Shown here piece by piece: positions 1-7,887 of a stretch of DNA of 64,000 nt. The stretch comes from DASRSS01 sp035765515 (GTDB lineage Bacteria > Actinomycetota > Actinomycetes > Mycobacteriales > Jatrophihabitantaceae). How positions within the stretch are numbered: position 1 is the first letter of the stretch; every line of letters begins with the position of its first letter. Where the stretch lies: the NCBI GenBank assembly GCA_035765515.1, contig DASTXN010000043.1, forward strand, positions 1 through 64,000, written 5' to 3'. Under the pieces are notes generated by a model. That model was not told the DNA's origin, did no database searches, and worked only from the letters and a program-made list of their open reading frames with translations. Both the position numbers and the translations under genes were made by a program.

Positions 1-431
1 CCGTGGATGACCTTCCCGGTGACGGCGTCGTAGACCGACCCGTGACACGGGCAGTGCAGCTGCTTGCCTGCTGGCTTTACCGTGCAGCCCATGTGCGTGC
101 AGATCGCGCTGAAGCAGGCAGCCGTTGTGTTGCTCGGTCGGGCCACCAGTACCGGCGAGCCATCGGCCAATTCTGCGGACACGGCTTCGCCCACCTTGAT
201 GGCGTCCAGGCTGGTCAGCTTCTGGCCGGTCTTTGCCGTCCCGGCCGCCGGCGCGCTGGCGGCGGTGTTGCCGCCGGCGTTGCCGTTGACGATGTCGTTC
301 GCGTTGCGTCCCGCGCTCGTGCCGCCGCCTCCTGACGTTCCGCACGCTGCGAGGGACACGGCGCCGATGCCCGCCGCGCCGACGGCACCTGCCTTGAGTG
401 CGGTGCGGCGGCTCATCTGGTGATCGATCAC
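1..431 (-). CDS. Tat-exported Rieske (2Fe-2S) lipoprotein, C-terminus cut by window edge
   Basis: A small secreted Rieske iron-sulfur protein, probably an electron carrier on the outer face of the membrane. The GTG start at 431 is chosen because GAGGAGG lies 7 nt upstream; an in-frame ATG follows at 416. The N-terminus carries a twin-arginine signal (SRRTALK) and a lipobox ending LAAC, then a Gly/Ser/Ala linker. The Rieske ligands are visible as CTHMGC and CPCHGSVYDA near residues 110-130. About 143 residues are seen and the extreme C-terminus is missing. The electron partner is not identifiable from the neighbours. Confidence 0.9.
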   Translation of the reverse strand, partial: MIDHQMSRRTALKAGAVGAAGIGAVSLAACGTSGGGGTSAGRNANDIVNGNAGGNTAASAPAAGTAKTGQKLTSLDAIKVGEAVSAELADGSPVLVARPSNTTAACFSAICTHMGCTVKPAGKQLHCPCHGSVYDAVTGKVIH

Positions 432-524
432 GGAACGTCCTCCTCGAAGTCGGGTCACCACATGACACGACGCCGACCCTCGGACGGTTCACCCCGACCC
501 TTCATCGGCTTCCTTGTCGCGGGT

Positions 525-542
525 GTCCTTTTTGATCTTCAT
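525..542 (-). repeat. VKIKxD repeat, copy A
   Basis: One of four near-identical 18-bp copies (minus strand consensus GTGAAGATCAAAAWGGAY). This copy begins ATG rather than GTG and lies in the remnant C-terminus of the HNH gene, where it encodes MKIKKD. Confidence 0.6.
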
Positions 543-669
543 GGTGTTGTCGACGGGGTAGGCCGCGGGCGGGACTGTGTAGGTGTGTCCGGTGGGTGAT
601 GTCCAGACGGTGGTTCCGTCGGCTTGGCGGACGACCTGCCAGCCTCCGTCGTGTACGCCGTAGTGGATC

Positions 670-697
670 CTCCCCCGCAAGCGGGAGGTACCCCCAG
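670..697. repeat. Short palindromic GC element inside the HNH gene
   Basis: A 28-bp segment, CTCCCCCGC-AA-GCGGGAGG followed by TACCCCCAG, forms an imperfect hairpin with a 2-nt loop. It sits exactly where the HNH gene loses its frame and its last catalytic segment. Similar GGGGGTACCTCCC-type palindromes are common small dispersed repeats in high-GC actinobacteria (from memory). Insertion or replacement by such an element is inferred. Confidence 0.6.
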
Positions 698-1095
698 CAC
701 GCCGGCACGAGGTTGGCGGCGTTGGTGTGGCCCCCGCGACTCCACCAGTGCACGTGGTGCAGGTCGGACTTCGCGGCCGGTCGTTCGCAGCCGGGTGCCC
801 GGCAGGTGCGGTCGCGGGCGATGACGAACTGGGCCAGGTCCGGCGGCGGTTCGTACGTGGTGCGGCCGTAGTCGACCAGGTGGCCTAGGTCGTCGGTGAC
901 CAGGCGCCGCCAGGTTCCGGACGGATCTGCCGCCAAGCGCCTCGCCAACTCGGCGGGGATCGGCCCGTACCCGTCGATCTCACCCGGCTGCTCATCCACG
1001 CCCAGCAGCGTCGACAGGGCAACCGATACCTGGATCTGGGGACGGAGCCCGTGATACCGCGGCGCCTGCGCCCCTGACCGCGTCGCCACGCCCCG

Positions 1096-1113
1096 ATCCA
1101 TTTTGATCTTCAC
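1096..1113 (-). repeat. VKIKxD repeat, copy B
   Basis: An 18-bp copy of the consensus GTGAAGATCAAAAWGGAY, in frame in the DUF222 region, encoding VKIKMD. A degenerate relative encoding AKIEID lies just beside it near 1149-1165. Confidence 0.65.
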
Positions 1114-1209
1114 GCCGTCCGAGTGGCCGGTGCCGTCATCTGTCGTGTCGATTTCGATCTTCGCCCCGACGTCCGGGTCGTTCGCCTCGCGGGCGTCGTC
1201 ATCTGTCAT

Positions 1210-1227
1210 GTCCTTTTTGATCTTCAC
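1210..1227 (-). repeat. VKIKxD repeat, copy C
   Basis: An 18-bp copy of the consensus GTGAAGATCAAAAWGGAY, in frame, encoding VKIKKD, about 115 bp from copy B. Confidence 0.65.
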
Positions 1228-2145
1228 GCCGGCGGCCGCGTCGCCGTTGAGGTAGTCGGCGCAGATCTGCACCAGTCCGTCCGCGCGGCGTTGCGCCTTG
1301 GTGCGCGGGTCACCTCCGGTCTTGATCTGGTCGGCTTTCGCGTCTACGGCGGCGGCGACGGTGGCGGCACCTTCGGCCGGTAGAGGCGCGCCGAGGTAGG
1401 CCATGCCGTTGTCTTGAGGGATGACCCAGACGTCGCGGTCCTCTGCGGCGCGGGCGGCTTTCTCGGCGGCGCTGCGCGGGTCGGCCTTGATCCCGGCCCG
1501 CCGAAGCTTGCGGCGGAAGGCGGCCATCGTCGGCCCCGGGTCACTGATCCGCTCGGCCTCGGGCAGGACTGCGGTCTCGACCTCGCGGGCGGCGGTGTCG
1601 TCCAGGGTGCGGACGGTGTCGACGACCGCGGACGCGTGCCGCGCGCTCAACCGGCCTTGCTCCAACGCGGCCAAAGTGTCCGGCAGCCGATGCACCAGGT
1701 CGGTCGCGGTGTGGATCCTCGCTTGCGCACCGGTGACCGATTCAGCGAGTGCCGTCTTGACGTCCTCCTTGGCCCAGTCCCGGTCCAGTCTCGGCGCAGG
1801 CTGGCCGGCATGCGGCTCGTCCATCAAGGCGGCGATCATCCGGGTCTGCAGGGCAGCGGCCCAGGCCTGCAGCCGTTCCAGCCCGACTAGCGCGTCCACC
1901 CGCCCGGCCTGCGACAACCGCTCGGGATCGAGCTGCGCGAGCACGCCGGCGGTGGCAGAGCCCGGTGTCACGTTCACCGTCCAGGCCGCCGCCGAGTCCG
2001 GGTGCAGCCGCACCTCCCACACGTTCGGCACATGCGCGAACGCATCAGATCGATCGAAGTCCACTGCTTGAGTCATAGCGCCAAGCTAGCCCGAGGGTCT
2101 GACAATTTCCGCAGGACGATTCCCCCTATCCACAAAGCAGATTCC

Positions 2146-2163
2146 GTCCATTTTGATCTTCAC
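2146..2163 (-). repeat. VKIKxD repeat, copy D (intergenic)
   Basis: Same 18-bp sequence as copy B with one substitution, but lying upstream of the HNH start codon in the 2077-2338 gap, so it is not explained by coding constraint on the HNH protein. The rest of that gap holds no gene I can support. Confidence 0.6.
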
Positions 2164-2338
2164 GCGAGAGCGGCACGAGACCAAGCCGGAACGCGACCCG
2201 GCAACGCGGCGCCGAGTGAAGATCAAACTCTCCCCGTCGCTGCCGACGAAGATCGACCACAACAAGATTGCAGCCCGGCAGCAAGGCCGCGCGTAGATCG
2301 AACCGGCCGCTCGGTAGAACGCGCGACCCGTAACGGCG

Positions 2339-3112
2339 TCAACTGTTCTGGTATGTCCCGCGCAGCACGCTCGTCCCGCTGTAGTTGTACGACGGCGCGT
2401 TCACCCGCTGGACGCTGACCTCGATCGCGTCGAACTCAGTCCGCAAGTCGCTGGGCACCGTCAGGCGCGCCTTGCCGTCCGCCGCGATCCAACCGACGGG
2501 CTGCATCTGCGTGCGGGCCGCATTGGTCAGCCACACCTCGTAGCGGTGCTCCGAATCCAGCTTCGGCAGTGCGGTGGCGTCGACGGTCAGCGTGGTGGTG
2601 CTCATCCGCGCGGTTGCGGCATGTGTACCGGTGTCGTACGCGGCGAGGGCGACGGGACGCCCGGACGGACCGGAGCCGCCGAGCTGGGTCACCGCCCCGA
2701 CAACGCCGCCGCCGATCAGCAGCCCACCGACCGCAGCGGCCACGGCCAGCCGGCCGCGTCCAAGACCGCGGCCGAGGCCTCGGCCAGCGACGGGCGGCGC
2801 CGCCTCCGCCTCGGCGCGCGCCTGCGCAAAGACGGCGGTGAGGTCGGGCAACTGCTCGGCCTCGGACGAGTCGTCGGAATCCTCAGCAGCCGTAGGGGAT
2901 TGCGACAACAGCTGCTCGGCATGCAGGGCGAGCAACTCGGGTGCGAAGCGCTGTGCCGAACTCAGCGACGCATGCGAGACAACGGCCGATACCAGCTCCT
3001 GCTGGCAGTCCACGCACTCGCGCAGGTGCGGGGCCGCGGCGAGGACGTCCGCGCGCGTCGCCTCGCCGGTCAGCAGGCGGGGCAGCTCGTCGGCAACGTG
3101 CGGCGAAGTCAT
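2339..3112 (-). CDS. Anti-sigma factor, RskA-like
   Basis: Predicted membrane anti-sigma factor that would hold the upstream ECF sigma factor inactive. The N-terminal cytoplasmic part carries a ZAS-like HLRECVDC motif near residues 29-36. A single membrane helix lies at about residues 128-150. The extracytoplasmic C-terminus matches the RskA type (phrases such as HRYEVWLTN and MQPVGWI). It is 257 residues. Its ATG overlaps the stop of the sigma gene by 4 bp (ATGA), so the pair is translationally coupled. The inducing signal is unknown. Confidence 0.85.
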   Translation of the reverse strand: MTSPHVADELPRLLTGEATRADVLAAAPHLRECVDCQQELVSAVVSHASLSSAQRFAPELLALHAEQLLSQSPTAAEDSDDSSEAEQLPDLTAVFAQARAEAEAAPPVAGRGLGRGLGRGRLAVAAAVGGLLIGGGVVGAVTQLGGSGPSGRPVALAAYDTGTHAATARMSTTTLTVDATALPKLDSEHRYEVWLTNAARTQMQPVGWIAADGKARLTVPSDLRTEFDAIEVSVQRVNAPSYNYSGTSVLRGTYQNS

Positions 3113-3672
3113 CGGGTCTCCCTACTGTTCTCGAGCAGCCCAGCGAGCCGCTGCAGTCCGCGCGCGGTCCGCGTCTTCACGGTGCCGAGCGGGACATCGA
3201 GCTCCTGGGCGACCTCACTTTGCGTGTAGCCGCCGAAGTACGCCAGTTCGATCACGGTGCGTTGCTGGTCCGGGAGCGCGCCGAGGGCCGTGCGCACCTC
3301 GTCCGCCCAGGCCATCCGCTCGGCCAGCTCGCGCCCGTCGTCCCCGGCGATCTGACGCATCGAGTCCAGCGGGACGATCACGTCGCGACGCTTGCGCAGG
3401 TGGTCGATCGCGCGCTTGCGGGCGATGCCGAGCACCCAGGCGCGCAGCGACAGGCTCGGGTCGTACCTGTCGTGGACGCGCCACACCTCGTAGAACACCC
3501 GTTGCATGACGTCCTCGATGTCCGGCTGCGCGACGTACCGCGACAGGTACGACTTCACCAGCGGGCCGAGCGAGCGGTAGGCGTCCTCGAGAGCCTCGGG
3601 ACGCCCGTCGTGCAGGCGCGAGGCGATCTCGGCGAGTTCAGGCTCCACGGACAACCATTCGCGGCCAGTCAC
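3109..3672 (-). CDS. ECF RNA polymerase sigma factor (second pair)
   Basis: An ECF sigma factor of 187 residues. Region 2 is seen in DIEDVMQRVFYEVWR and the helix AWVLGIARKRAIDHLRKRR. Region 4 is seen in QSEVAQELDVPLGTVKTRT. I use GTG 3672 as start because the frame upstream has no ATG and lacks sigma-like sequence; a GTG 24 nt further in is the alternative. It is followed by its overlapping anti-sigma gene. Resemblance to SigK-type factors rests on the RskA-like partner only. Confidence 0.85.
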   Translation of the reverse strand: MTGREWLSVEPELAEIASRLHDGRPEALEDAYRSLGPLVKSYLSRYVAQPDIEDVMQRVFYEVWRVHDRYDPSLSLRAWVLGIARKRAIDHLRKRRDVIVPLDSMRQIAGDDGRELAERMAWADEVRTALGALPDQQRTVIELAYFGGYTQSEVAQELDVPLGTVKTRTARGLQRLAGLLENSRETR

Positions 3673-3722
3673 CCGATCGGTTCCGTTCCAGGGGGCCACA
3701 CCTGCGGACGGTACCGCCGGGC

Positions 3723-4439
3723 TCAGCGCGACAGCTGCAGCACCGGCGTGCCGTCGGGCAGTTCGATGCGCACCGCCCCGATCTGGTCCAGGGGCAGCGA
3801 GGTGCCGCTGGTGAACCGGGTGTCGCCGCTCGGCCGGACGGTCCACGAGCCGAGCGGGTGATGCACGCCGGCTCGGTCGACGACCTCCAGCTGGTACGCC
3901 GTCGTCGTCTCCGGATACGCGCTGGCGTGGTAGTGGCAGTCCAGGCTGATCTCCGTGCCCCAGCGGCGGGCGGTCAGGGCGGCGTCCGCGCTCAACGGGC
4001 TGCTCGCGGCGACGGCGATCATCGGCCGGGCGTCCGCAGTGGGCTGACGCGCGGACGAGTGCGACCACGGCTGCGTGCCCAGGACGACCGCCAGCGCGAT
4101 CACCGCGGCCGCTGCCAGGGAACCGAGCGCCGCGATGCCGGTCCGGCGCCGGCGGCGCTCGAAGGCGGCCCGCTGCAGTAGCGACGGCAGCAGCGCGGCG
4201 TCCGTCCCGGGAACATCGTCGAGTCCGGCCAGGTCGGCCTCGGTGACGTTCGCCAGCAGCCCGACCGTCGGGCGCAGCTCGGCAACCCGCGCGGCGCAGG
4301 CGTCGCACTCTGCAAGGTGCGCGGCGAATGCCCGCTCCTCGTCGGCCGACAACGCGCCCAGCAGGTACGCGCCGGCGTCGGTGGCGAAGGGGTCGGCCGG
4401 ATCGGACGGGTCCAGCGGCCCGGTGGGATAGACGTTCAT
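3723..4439 (-). CDS. Zinc-finger-type anti-sigma factor (first pair)
   Basis: A 238-residue predicted anti-sigma factor. The N-terminal HLAECDACAARV near residues 47-58 is the zinc-binding anti-sigma (HC2/ZAS) signature. A membrane helix follows the RRRRRTG stretch at about residues 115-135. The extracytoplasmic domain of about 100 residues resembles a RskA-type sensor domain. The ATG at 4439 overlaps the stop of the upstream sigma gene (ATGA), which supports both the start and the pairing. Confidence 0.85.
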   Translation of the reverse strand: MNVYPTGPLDPSDPADPFATDAGAYLLGALSADEERAFAAHLAECDACAARVAELRPTVGLLANVTEADLAGLDDVPGTDAALLPSLLQRAAFERRRRRTGIAALGSLAAAAVIALAVVLGTQPWSHSSARQPTADARPMIAVAASSPLSADAALTARRWGTEISLDCHYHASAYPETTTAYQLEVVDRAGVHHPLGSWTVRPSGDTRFTSGTSLPLDQIGAVRIELPDGTPVLQLSR

Positions 4440-4963
4440 GCGGTGCCTCCCAGGTCCTCGATCGCGACCCGCAGCGCGCGCAGGGCGTAGTGGGCGCGGG
4501 ACTTGACCGTCCCCTCCGGCAGGCCGAGCGTCTGCGCGGCCTGGGCGACGGATGCCCCGCGGAAATAGCACTCGAGCAGGACGGTGCGGTGCTCGGTGCT
4601 GAGCGTGCGCAATGCGCTGAGCACTAGTTGCCGGTCCACGATCCGGTCGGCGTCGGCGGTCCGGTCGGCGTCGGCCCGGTCCGGCACCTCGGCGGTGACC
4701 AGCTCGGGACGGCGGTGCGCGCTGCGCCACTCGTCGATGACGATCCGGCGCGCCACGGTGAACAGCCAGCCGCGCGCCGACCCGCGGGACTGGTCCAGCA
4801 CCTGCGGATTGCGCCAGGCGCGCAGGAAGGTCTCCTGGACGACGTCCTGCGCCTTGCCGCGATCGCCGTCGAGCAGCCCGACGACGAACGCCCACAGGGC
4901 GCCCGCGTGCTCGTCGTGCAGCTCGCGGAGCAACTGCGCGTCGGCGGTCGCCACGGCGGTCAC
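4436..4963 (-). CDS. ECF RNA polymerase sigma factor (first pair), SigL/SigM-like
   Basis: A 175-residue ECF sigma factor. Region 2 shows AQDVVQETFLRAWRNP and ARGWLFTVARRIVIDEWR. Region 4 shows AQAAQTLGLPEGTVKSRAHY. The GTG at 4963 overlaps the stop of the upstream membrane-protein gene (GTGA), so longer in-frame extensions are not needed. The order membrane protein, sigma, anti-sigma, all overlapping by 4 bp, indicates one transcript. ECF-like promoter elements upstream of the operon (5376-5402) suggest autoregulation. Confidence 0.88.
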   Translation of the reverse strand: MTAVATADAQLLRELHDEHAGALWAFVVGLLDGDRGKAQDVVQETFLRAWRNPQVLDQSRGSARGWLFTVARRIVIDEWRSAHRRPELVTAEVPDRADADRTADADRIVDRQLVLSALRTLSTEHRTVLLECYFRGASVAQAAQTLGLPEGTVKSRAHYALRALRVAIEDLGGTA

Positions 4964-5367
4964 GTCAGGCGCCGCCGCACCGCGAGCAGCCGTACCGGAC
5001 GCTCCCACAGCAGCGCCATCGCGCCGAGCCCCAGCACGACCGCGACGTACTCCGCTACGGATGCGAGGATCTCCGACCATCCGCCGGTGACCTCCTTGAC
5101 GCCGAAGAGCCCGTGCACGACGGACACCCAGTATGCGGCCACCGTGACCGCGCCGAAGCCCGCCCCGAGAAACACCGGCAGCCAGTGTCGCCAGACGACG
5201 ATCACTGTGCCGATCACGACGCCGCCGATGAAGTTGAGCATGAACAGCGGCCCGATCGTCGCCAGGTCACGGAAGCCCTCCTCGTACAGGTCGAGGTGGA
5301 CCACGGCGGACAGCAGGACGGCTGCCGCGGTGAGCCCGCGCAGGGCGTCGGCCAGGTAGGTGCGCAT
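4960..5367 (-). CDS. Small four-helix membrane protein in ECF sigma operon
   Basis: A 135-residue integral membrane protein with about four hydrophobic helices (near residues 8-28, 35-60, 66-90 and 100-122) and a basic C-terminus. I do not recognise the family. It is the first gene of the sigma/anti-sigma operon and ends in a GTGA overlap with the sigma gene, so it may be a regulon member or part of signal sensing (inference). The start ATG lies 5 nt after a TGTAAT hexamer with no Shine-Dalgarno sequence, so the message may be leaderless. Confidence 0.75.
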   Translation of the reverse strand: MRTYLADALRGLTAAAVLLSAVVHLDLYEEGFRDLATIGPLFMLNFIGGVVIGTVIVVWRHWLPVFLGAGFGAVTVAAYWVSVVHGLFGVKEVTGGWSEILASVAEYVAVVLGLGAMALLWERPVRLLAVRRRLT

Positions 5368-5375
5368 ACCTGATT

Positions 5376-5432
5376 ACACGCCACCGCGCCGAATTCGGTT
5401 CAGCCGGTGAACCGGACCGGGCGGCGACCGTC
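5376..5432. promoter_or_regulatory. Divergent ECF-type promoter pair with shared inverted repeat
   Basis: A 19-bp inverted repeat CGGTTCA-GCCGG-TGAACCG (5396-5414) places TGAACC -35-like hexamers on both strands. On the plus strand TGAACC (5408-5413) is followed after 15 bp by CGTC (5429). On the minus strand TGAACC (5402-5397) is followed after 16 bp by CGTGT (5380-5376), just ahead of the operon's ATG. This is the AAC...CGTC layout of ECF promoters. Confidence 0.55.
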
Positions 5433-5484
5433 GTAGCACTACTGAGGCTTGTCACCGCGACGCGCCGGCGGGTTCGATGGCCGC

Positions 5485-6231
5485 ATGGGGCGACCTCTGA
5501 CGATGATCACCGGCGGTACCCGTGGCATCGGCCGCGCCGTGGCGCTGCGGCTTGCGCGCGACGGGCACGACCTGGTGCTCGGATACGCGCGCGACGACGT
5601 GGCGGCGGACGAGACGGCCGTGCAGGTCCGGAATCTCGGCGCCAGATGCACGACGGTGCGTGCGGACGTGACGTCGGATGACGGCATCGACGCGATGTTC
5701 GCCGCGGCCGCCGAATCGGGGCGGCTGACCGGCGTCGTCAACAATGCCGGCGCAACGCTGCATATCGGGGCGCTCGCGGACACCCCGATCGACGTGATCC
5801 GCCGGACGGTCGAACTCAACCTCACGGCTGCGCTGCTCGTCGCACGCGCGGCAGTCCGCGCGATGACGCTGTCGCATGGCGGTGCGGGCGGAGTGCTGGT
5901 GAACATCTCCTCTGCGGCGGCGACACTCGGCTCGCCAGGGGAGTACGTCCAGTACGCGGCGGCCAAGGCCGGCGTCGACCAACTGACCGCGGGGCTCGCC
6001 CAGGAGGTGGCCGCCGACGGAGTGCGCGTGGTGGGCGTCGCGCCGGGGATCGTCAACACCAGAATCCACGCCGACGCCGGCGAGCCGGGCCGGCTCGAGC
6101 GCGTGGCCCCGGGCCTGCCGCTGCGGCGGGTCGGTGAGCCGGACGAGGTCGCCGAGGCCGTGGCCTGGCTGATGAGCTCGGCGGCCGGGTACATCACCGG
6201 CGCCACGCTCCGTGTCGCCGGCGGACGCTGA
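5485..6231 (+). CDS. SDR family NAD(P)-dependent oxidoreductase
   Basis: A classical short-chain dehydrogenase/reductase of 248 residues, 3-oxoacyl-ACP-reductase-like. The cofactor motif is TGGTRGIGR at residues 9-17, the NNAG motif is at 86-89, the catalytic Ser is near 142-143, and the catalytic Tyr157 and Lys161 sit in YAAAK. ATG 5485 is chosen because the glycine motif then lies at the usual distance; an upstream in-frame TTG (5449) is possible. It is divergent from the ECF operon and may share its promoter region. The substrate cannot be told. Confidence 0.85.
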   Translation: MGRPLTMITGGTRGIGRAVALRLARDGHDLVLGYARDDVAADETAVQVRNLGARCTTVRADVTSDDGIDAMFAAAAESGRLTGVVNNAGATLHIGALADTPIDVIRRTVELNLTAALLVARAAVRAMTLSHGGAGGVLVNISSAAATLGSPGEYVQYAAAKAGVDQLTAGLAQEVAADGVRVVGVAPGIVNTRIHADAGEPGRLERVAPGLPLRRVGEPDEVAEAVAWLMSSAAGYITGATLRVAGGR

Positions 6232-6263
6232 GCCGGCTGCTGTGGCGGACGTCTCTCGGAGAA

Positions 6264-6282
6264 CCGGAGTAATCAGCTCCGG
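6264..6282. promoter_or_regulatory. Operator 1 for the adjacent TetR/MFS locus
   Basis: Inverted repeat CCGGAG-N7-CTCCGG. The same 6-7-6 architecture recurs at 6307-6325, 43 bp away centre to centre (about four helical turns). It would overlap the -35 region of a promoter with a -10 at TAGCCT (6291-6296). Binding by the downstream TetR is inferred. Confidence 0.65.
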
Positions 6283-6306
6283 ATAGTGGTTAGCCTGGAC
6301 AGGAAA

Positions 6307-6325
6307 CCGGAGAACCGATCTCCGG
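6307..6325. promoter_or_regulatory. Operator 2 for the adjacent TetR/MFS locus
   Basis: Second CCGGAG-N7-CTCCGG palindrome, just downstream of the probable transcription start and upstream of the AGGAG ribosome site of the MFS gene. Confidence 0.65.
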
Positions 6326-6343
6326 AAAGTTCAGGAGTTCCAC

Positions 6344-7843
6344 ATGACCGCCATCCTCGACAAGCCGGCATCCGGGCCGGCTGCCATCTCGGGGCACCAC
6401 GCCAAGCGCTGGTGGATCCTCGCCGTCCTCGGCATCGCCCAGTTGATGGTCGTGCTCGACGCGACCGTCGTGAACATCGCGCTGCCAACGGCGCAGGTAG
6501 ATCTCGGCTTCTCCGATGCCGCCCGGCAGTGGATCGTCACCGCCTACGCGCTGGCGTTCGGCTCGCTGTTGCTGCTCGGCGGCCGCATCGCCGACGTCAT
6601 CGGGCGCAAGTGGGTGTTCCTCATCGGAGCGGCCGGGTTCGCGATCGCGTCCGCCGTGGGCGGCGCGTCCGTCAACGTCGGCATGCTGATCGGCGCGCGC
6701 GCAGTGCAGGGCCTGTTCGCGGCGCTGCTGGCCCCGGCGATTCTCGCGCTGCTCACCACCACCTTCACCGACCCGGCAGAGCGCGGTAAGGCGTTCGGCG
6801 TCTTCGGCGCGATCGCCGGCGCGGGCACCTCGATCGGCCTGCTGCTCGGCGGGTTCCTGACCGAGTACGCCACCTGGCGCTGGACGCTGTACGTGAACCT
6901 GGTCTTCGCGGTCGTCGCGCTGGCCGGCGGCTGGCTGCTGCTCGAGCACAGCCGCTCCGCCGAGCGCGCGCGCCTGGACCTGCCCGGCACGATCGTCGTC
7001 TCGGCCGGCCTGTTCGCGCTGGTCTACGGCTTCTCGCACGCCGAGACGGCCGGCTGGGCCAACGGTGTCACGGTCGGTTTCCTCGTCGCGTCCGGCGTGC
7101 TGCTCGCCGTGTTCGTCGCACTGCAGCAGCGCGTCGCGAACCCGCTGCTGCCCATGCGCGTCGTGCTCGACCGCAATCGCGGTGGCGCGTACCTGGCGAT
7201 GTTCGCCGCGTCGGCCGGGATGTTCGCGGTGTTCCTGTTCCTGACCTACTACCTGCAGGTGTCGCTGCGCTACAGCGCGGTGATGACCGGTGTCGCGTTC
7301 CTGCCGATGACCGGCTCGCTGATCGTCGTCGCGTCGATGGCCACGACCGTGCTCGTGCCGCGCATCAGTTCGCGTGTGCTGATCCCCGGCGGCATGGTGC
7401 TCGCCGCGATCGGCATGTACCTGCTGACCGGTCTGGGCCTGGACACGTCGTACGCCACGCACGTCCTGCCGGCGACGATCCTGCTCGGCTTCGGGCTCGG
7501 CCTGGTGTTCGCGCCCGGCTTCAGCCTGGCCACGCTCGGTGTCGAGGCGCGTGACTCCGGCGTCGCGTCCGCGGCCGTCAACACCGTTCAGCAGATCGGC
7601 GGATCGATCGGTACCGCGCTGCTCAACACGATCGCTGCGACCGCTGCCAGCGGCTACGCGGCGTCGCACCTGCTGAGCCAGAAGCCTGCGCTGCTCGCGG
7701 CGAACGCGCAGATCCACAGCTACACCACCACGTTCTGGTGGGCGGCCGGGATCTTCCTGGCCGGGGCGATCGTGTCGGCCCTCGTGTTGCGTCCGGGCAT
7801 CCCCGAGTTCGACTCCGAGCACGACGCCGGTGTCGTACTCTGA
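6344..7843 (+). CDS. MFS transporter, DHA2-type drug/H+ antiporter
   Basis: A 499-residue major facilitator with about 14 hydrophobic helices, the DHA2 (EmrB/QacA) layout. Motif A is seen in GGRIADVIGRKWVF and motif C in the helix with LLAPAILALLTTTF. The N-terminus has the DHA2 phrase LDATVVNIALP. ATG 6344 is preceded by AGGAG at 6333-6337. The tetR gene starts 44 bp after the stop, and two identical palindromes lie upstream, so this is a repressor-controlled efflux system. Its drug or metabolite is unknown. Confidence 0.9.
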   Translation: MTAILDKPASGPAAISGHHAKRWWILAVLGIAQLMVVLDATVVNIALPTAQVDLGFSDAARQWIVTAYALAFGSLLLLGGRIADVIGRKWVFLIGAAGFAIASAVGGASVNVGMLIGARAVQGLFAALLAPAILALLTTTFTDPAERGKAFGVFGAIAGAGTSIGLLLGGFLTEYATWRWTLYVNLVFAVVALAGGWLLLEHSRSAERARLDLPGTIVVSAGLFALVYGFSHAETAGWANGVTVGFLVASGVLLAVFVALQQRVANPLLPMRVVLDRNRGGAYLAMFAASAGMFAVFLFLTYYLQVSLRYSAVMTGVAFLPMTGSLIVVASMATTVLVPRISSRVLIPGGMVLAAIGMYLLTGLGLDTSYATHVLPATILLGFGLGLVFAPGFSLATLGVEARDSGVASAAVNTVQQIGGSIGTALLNTIAATAASGYAASHLLSQKPALLAANAQIHSYTTTFWWAAGIFLAGAIVSALVLRPGIPEFDSEHDAGVVL

Positions 7844-7887
7844 CCGCGTTCGTAGACCGCGCGATGACGGACGGGAGGTGCGCCGCC

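Larger units (their letters stand above)
489..2076 (-). pseudogene. DUF222 / HNH endonuclease (13E12-like), HNH motif disrupted
   Basis: The intact frame runs from ATG 2076 and carries a DUF222 domain over roughly residues 30-410, then the start of an HNH nuclease (CRAPGCERPA, DLHHVHWW, TNAANLVPAC). Just after NLVPAC the frame is lost: a palindromic 28-bp segment (670-697) stands where the family has its HHRxxH segment. The usual family C-terminus (GWQV...TWTSPTGHTYTVPP type) continues in another frame and stops at 489. The third catalytic histidine region is therefore missing. In the original frame translation would run on to 502 with unrelated sequence. The gene also contains in-frame copies of a VKIK(K/M)D-encoding repeat. 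I treat it as a broken gene; a catalytically dead protein remains possible. Confidence 0.75.

Noticed and set aside
489..680. Separate small gene with WTSPTGHTYTVPP
   Set aside because: It is the displaced C-terminus of the HNH protein, not an independent gene.
3723..4895. Single 390-residue protein spanning anti-sigma and upstream sequence
   Set aside because: The N-terminal extension is Arg-rich shadow of the sigma gene; ATG 4439 with ATGA overlap is the true start.
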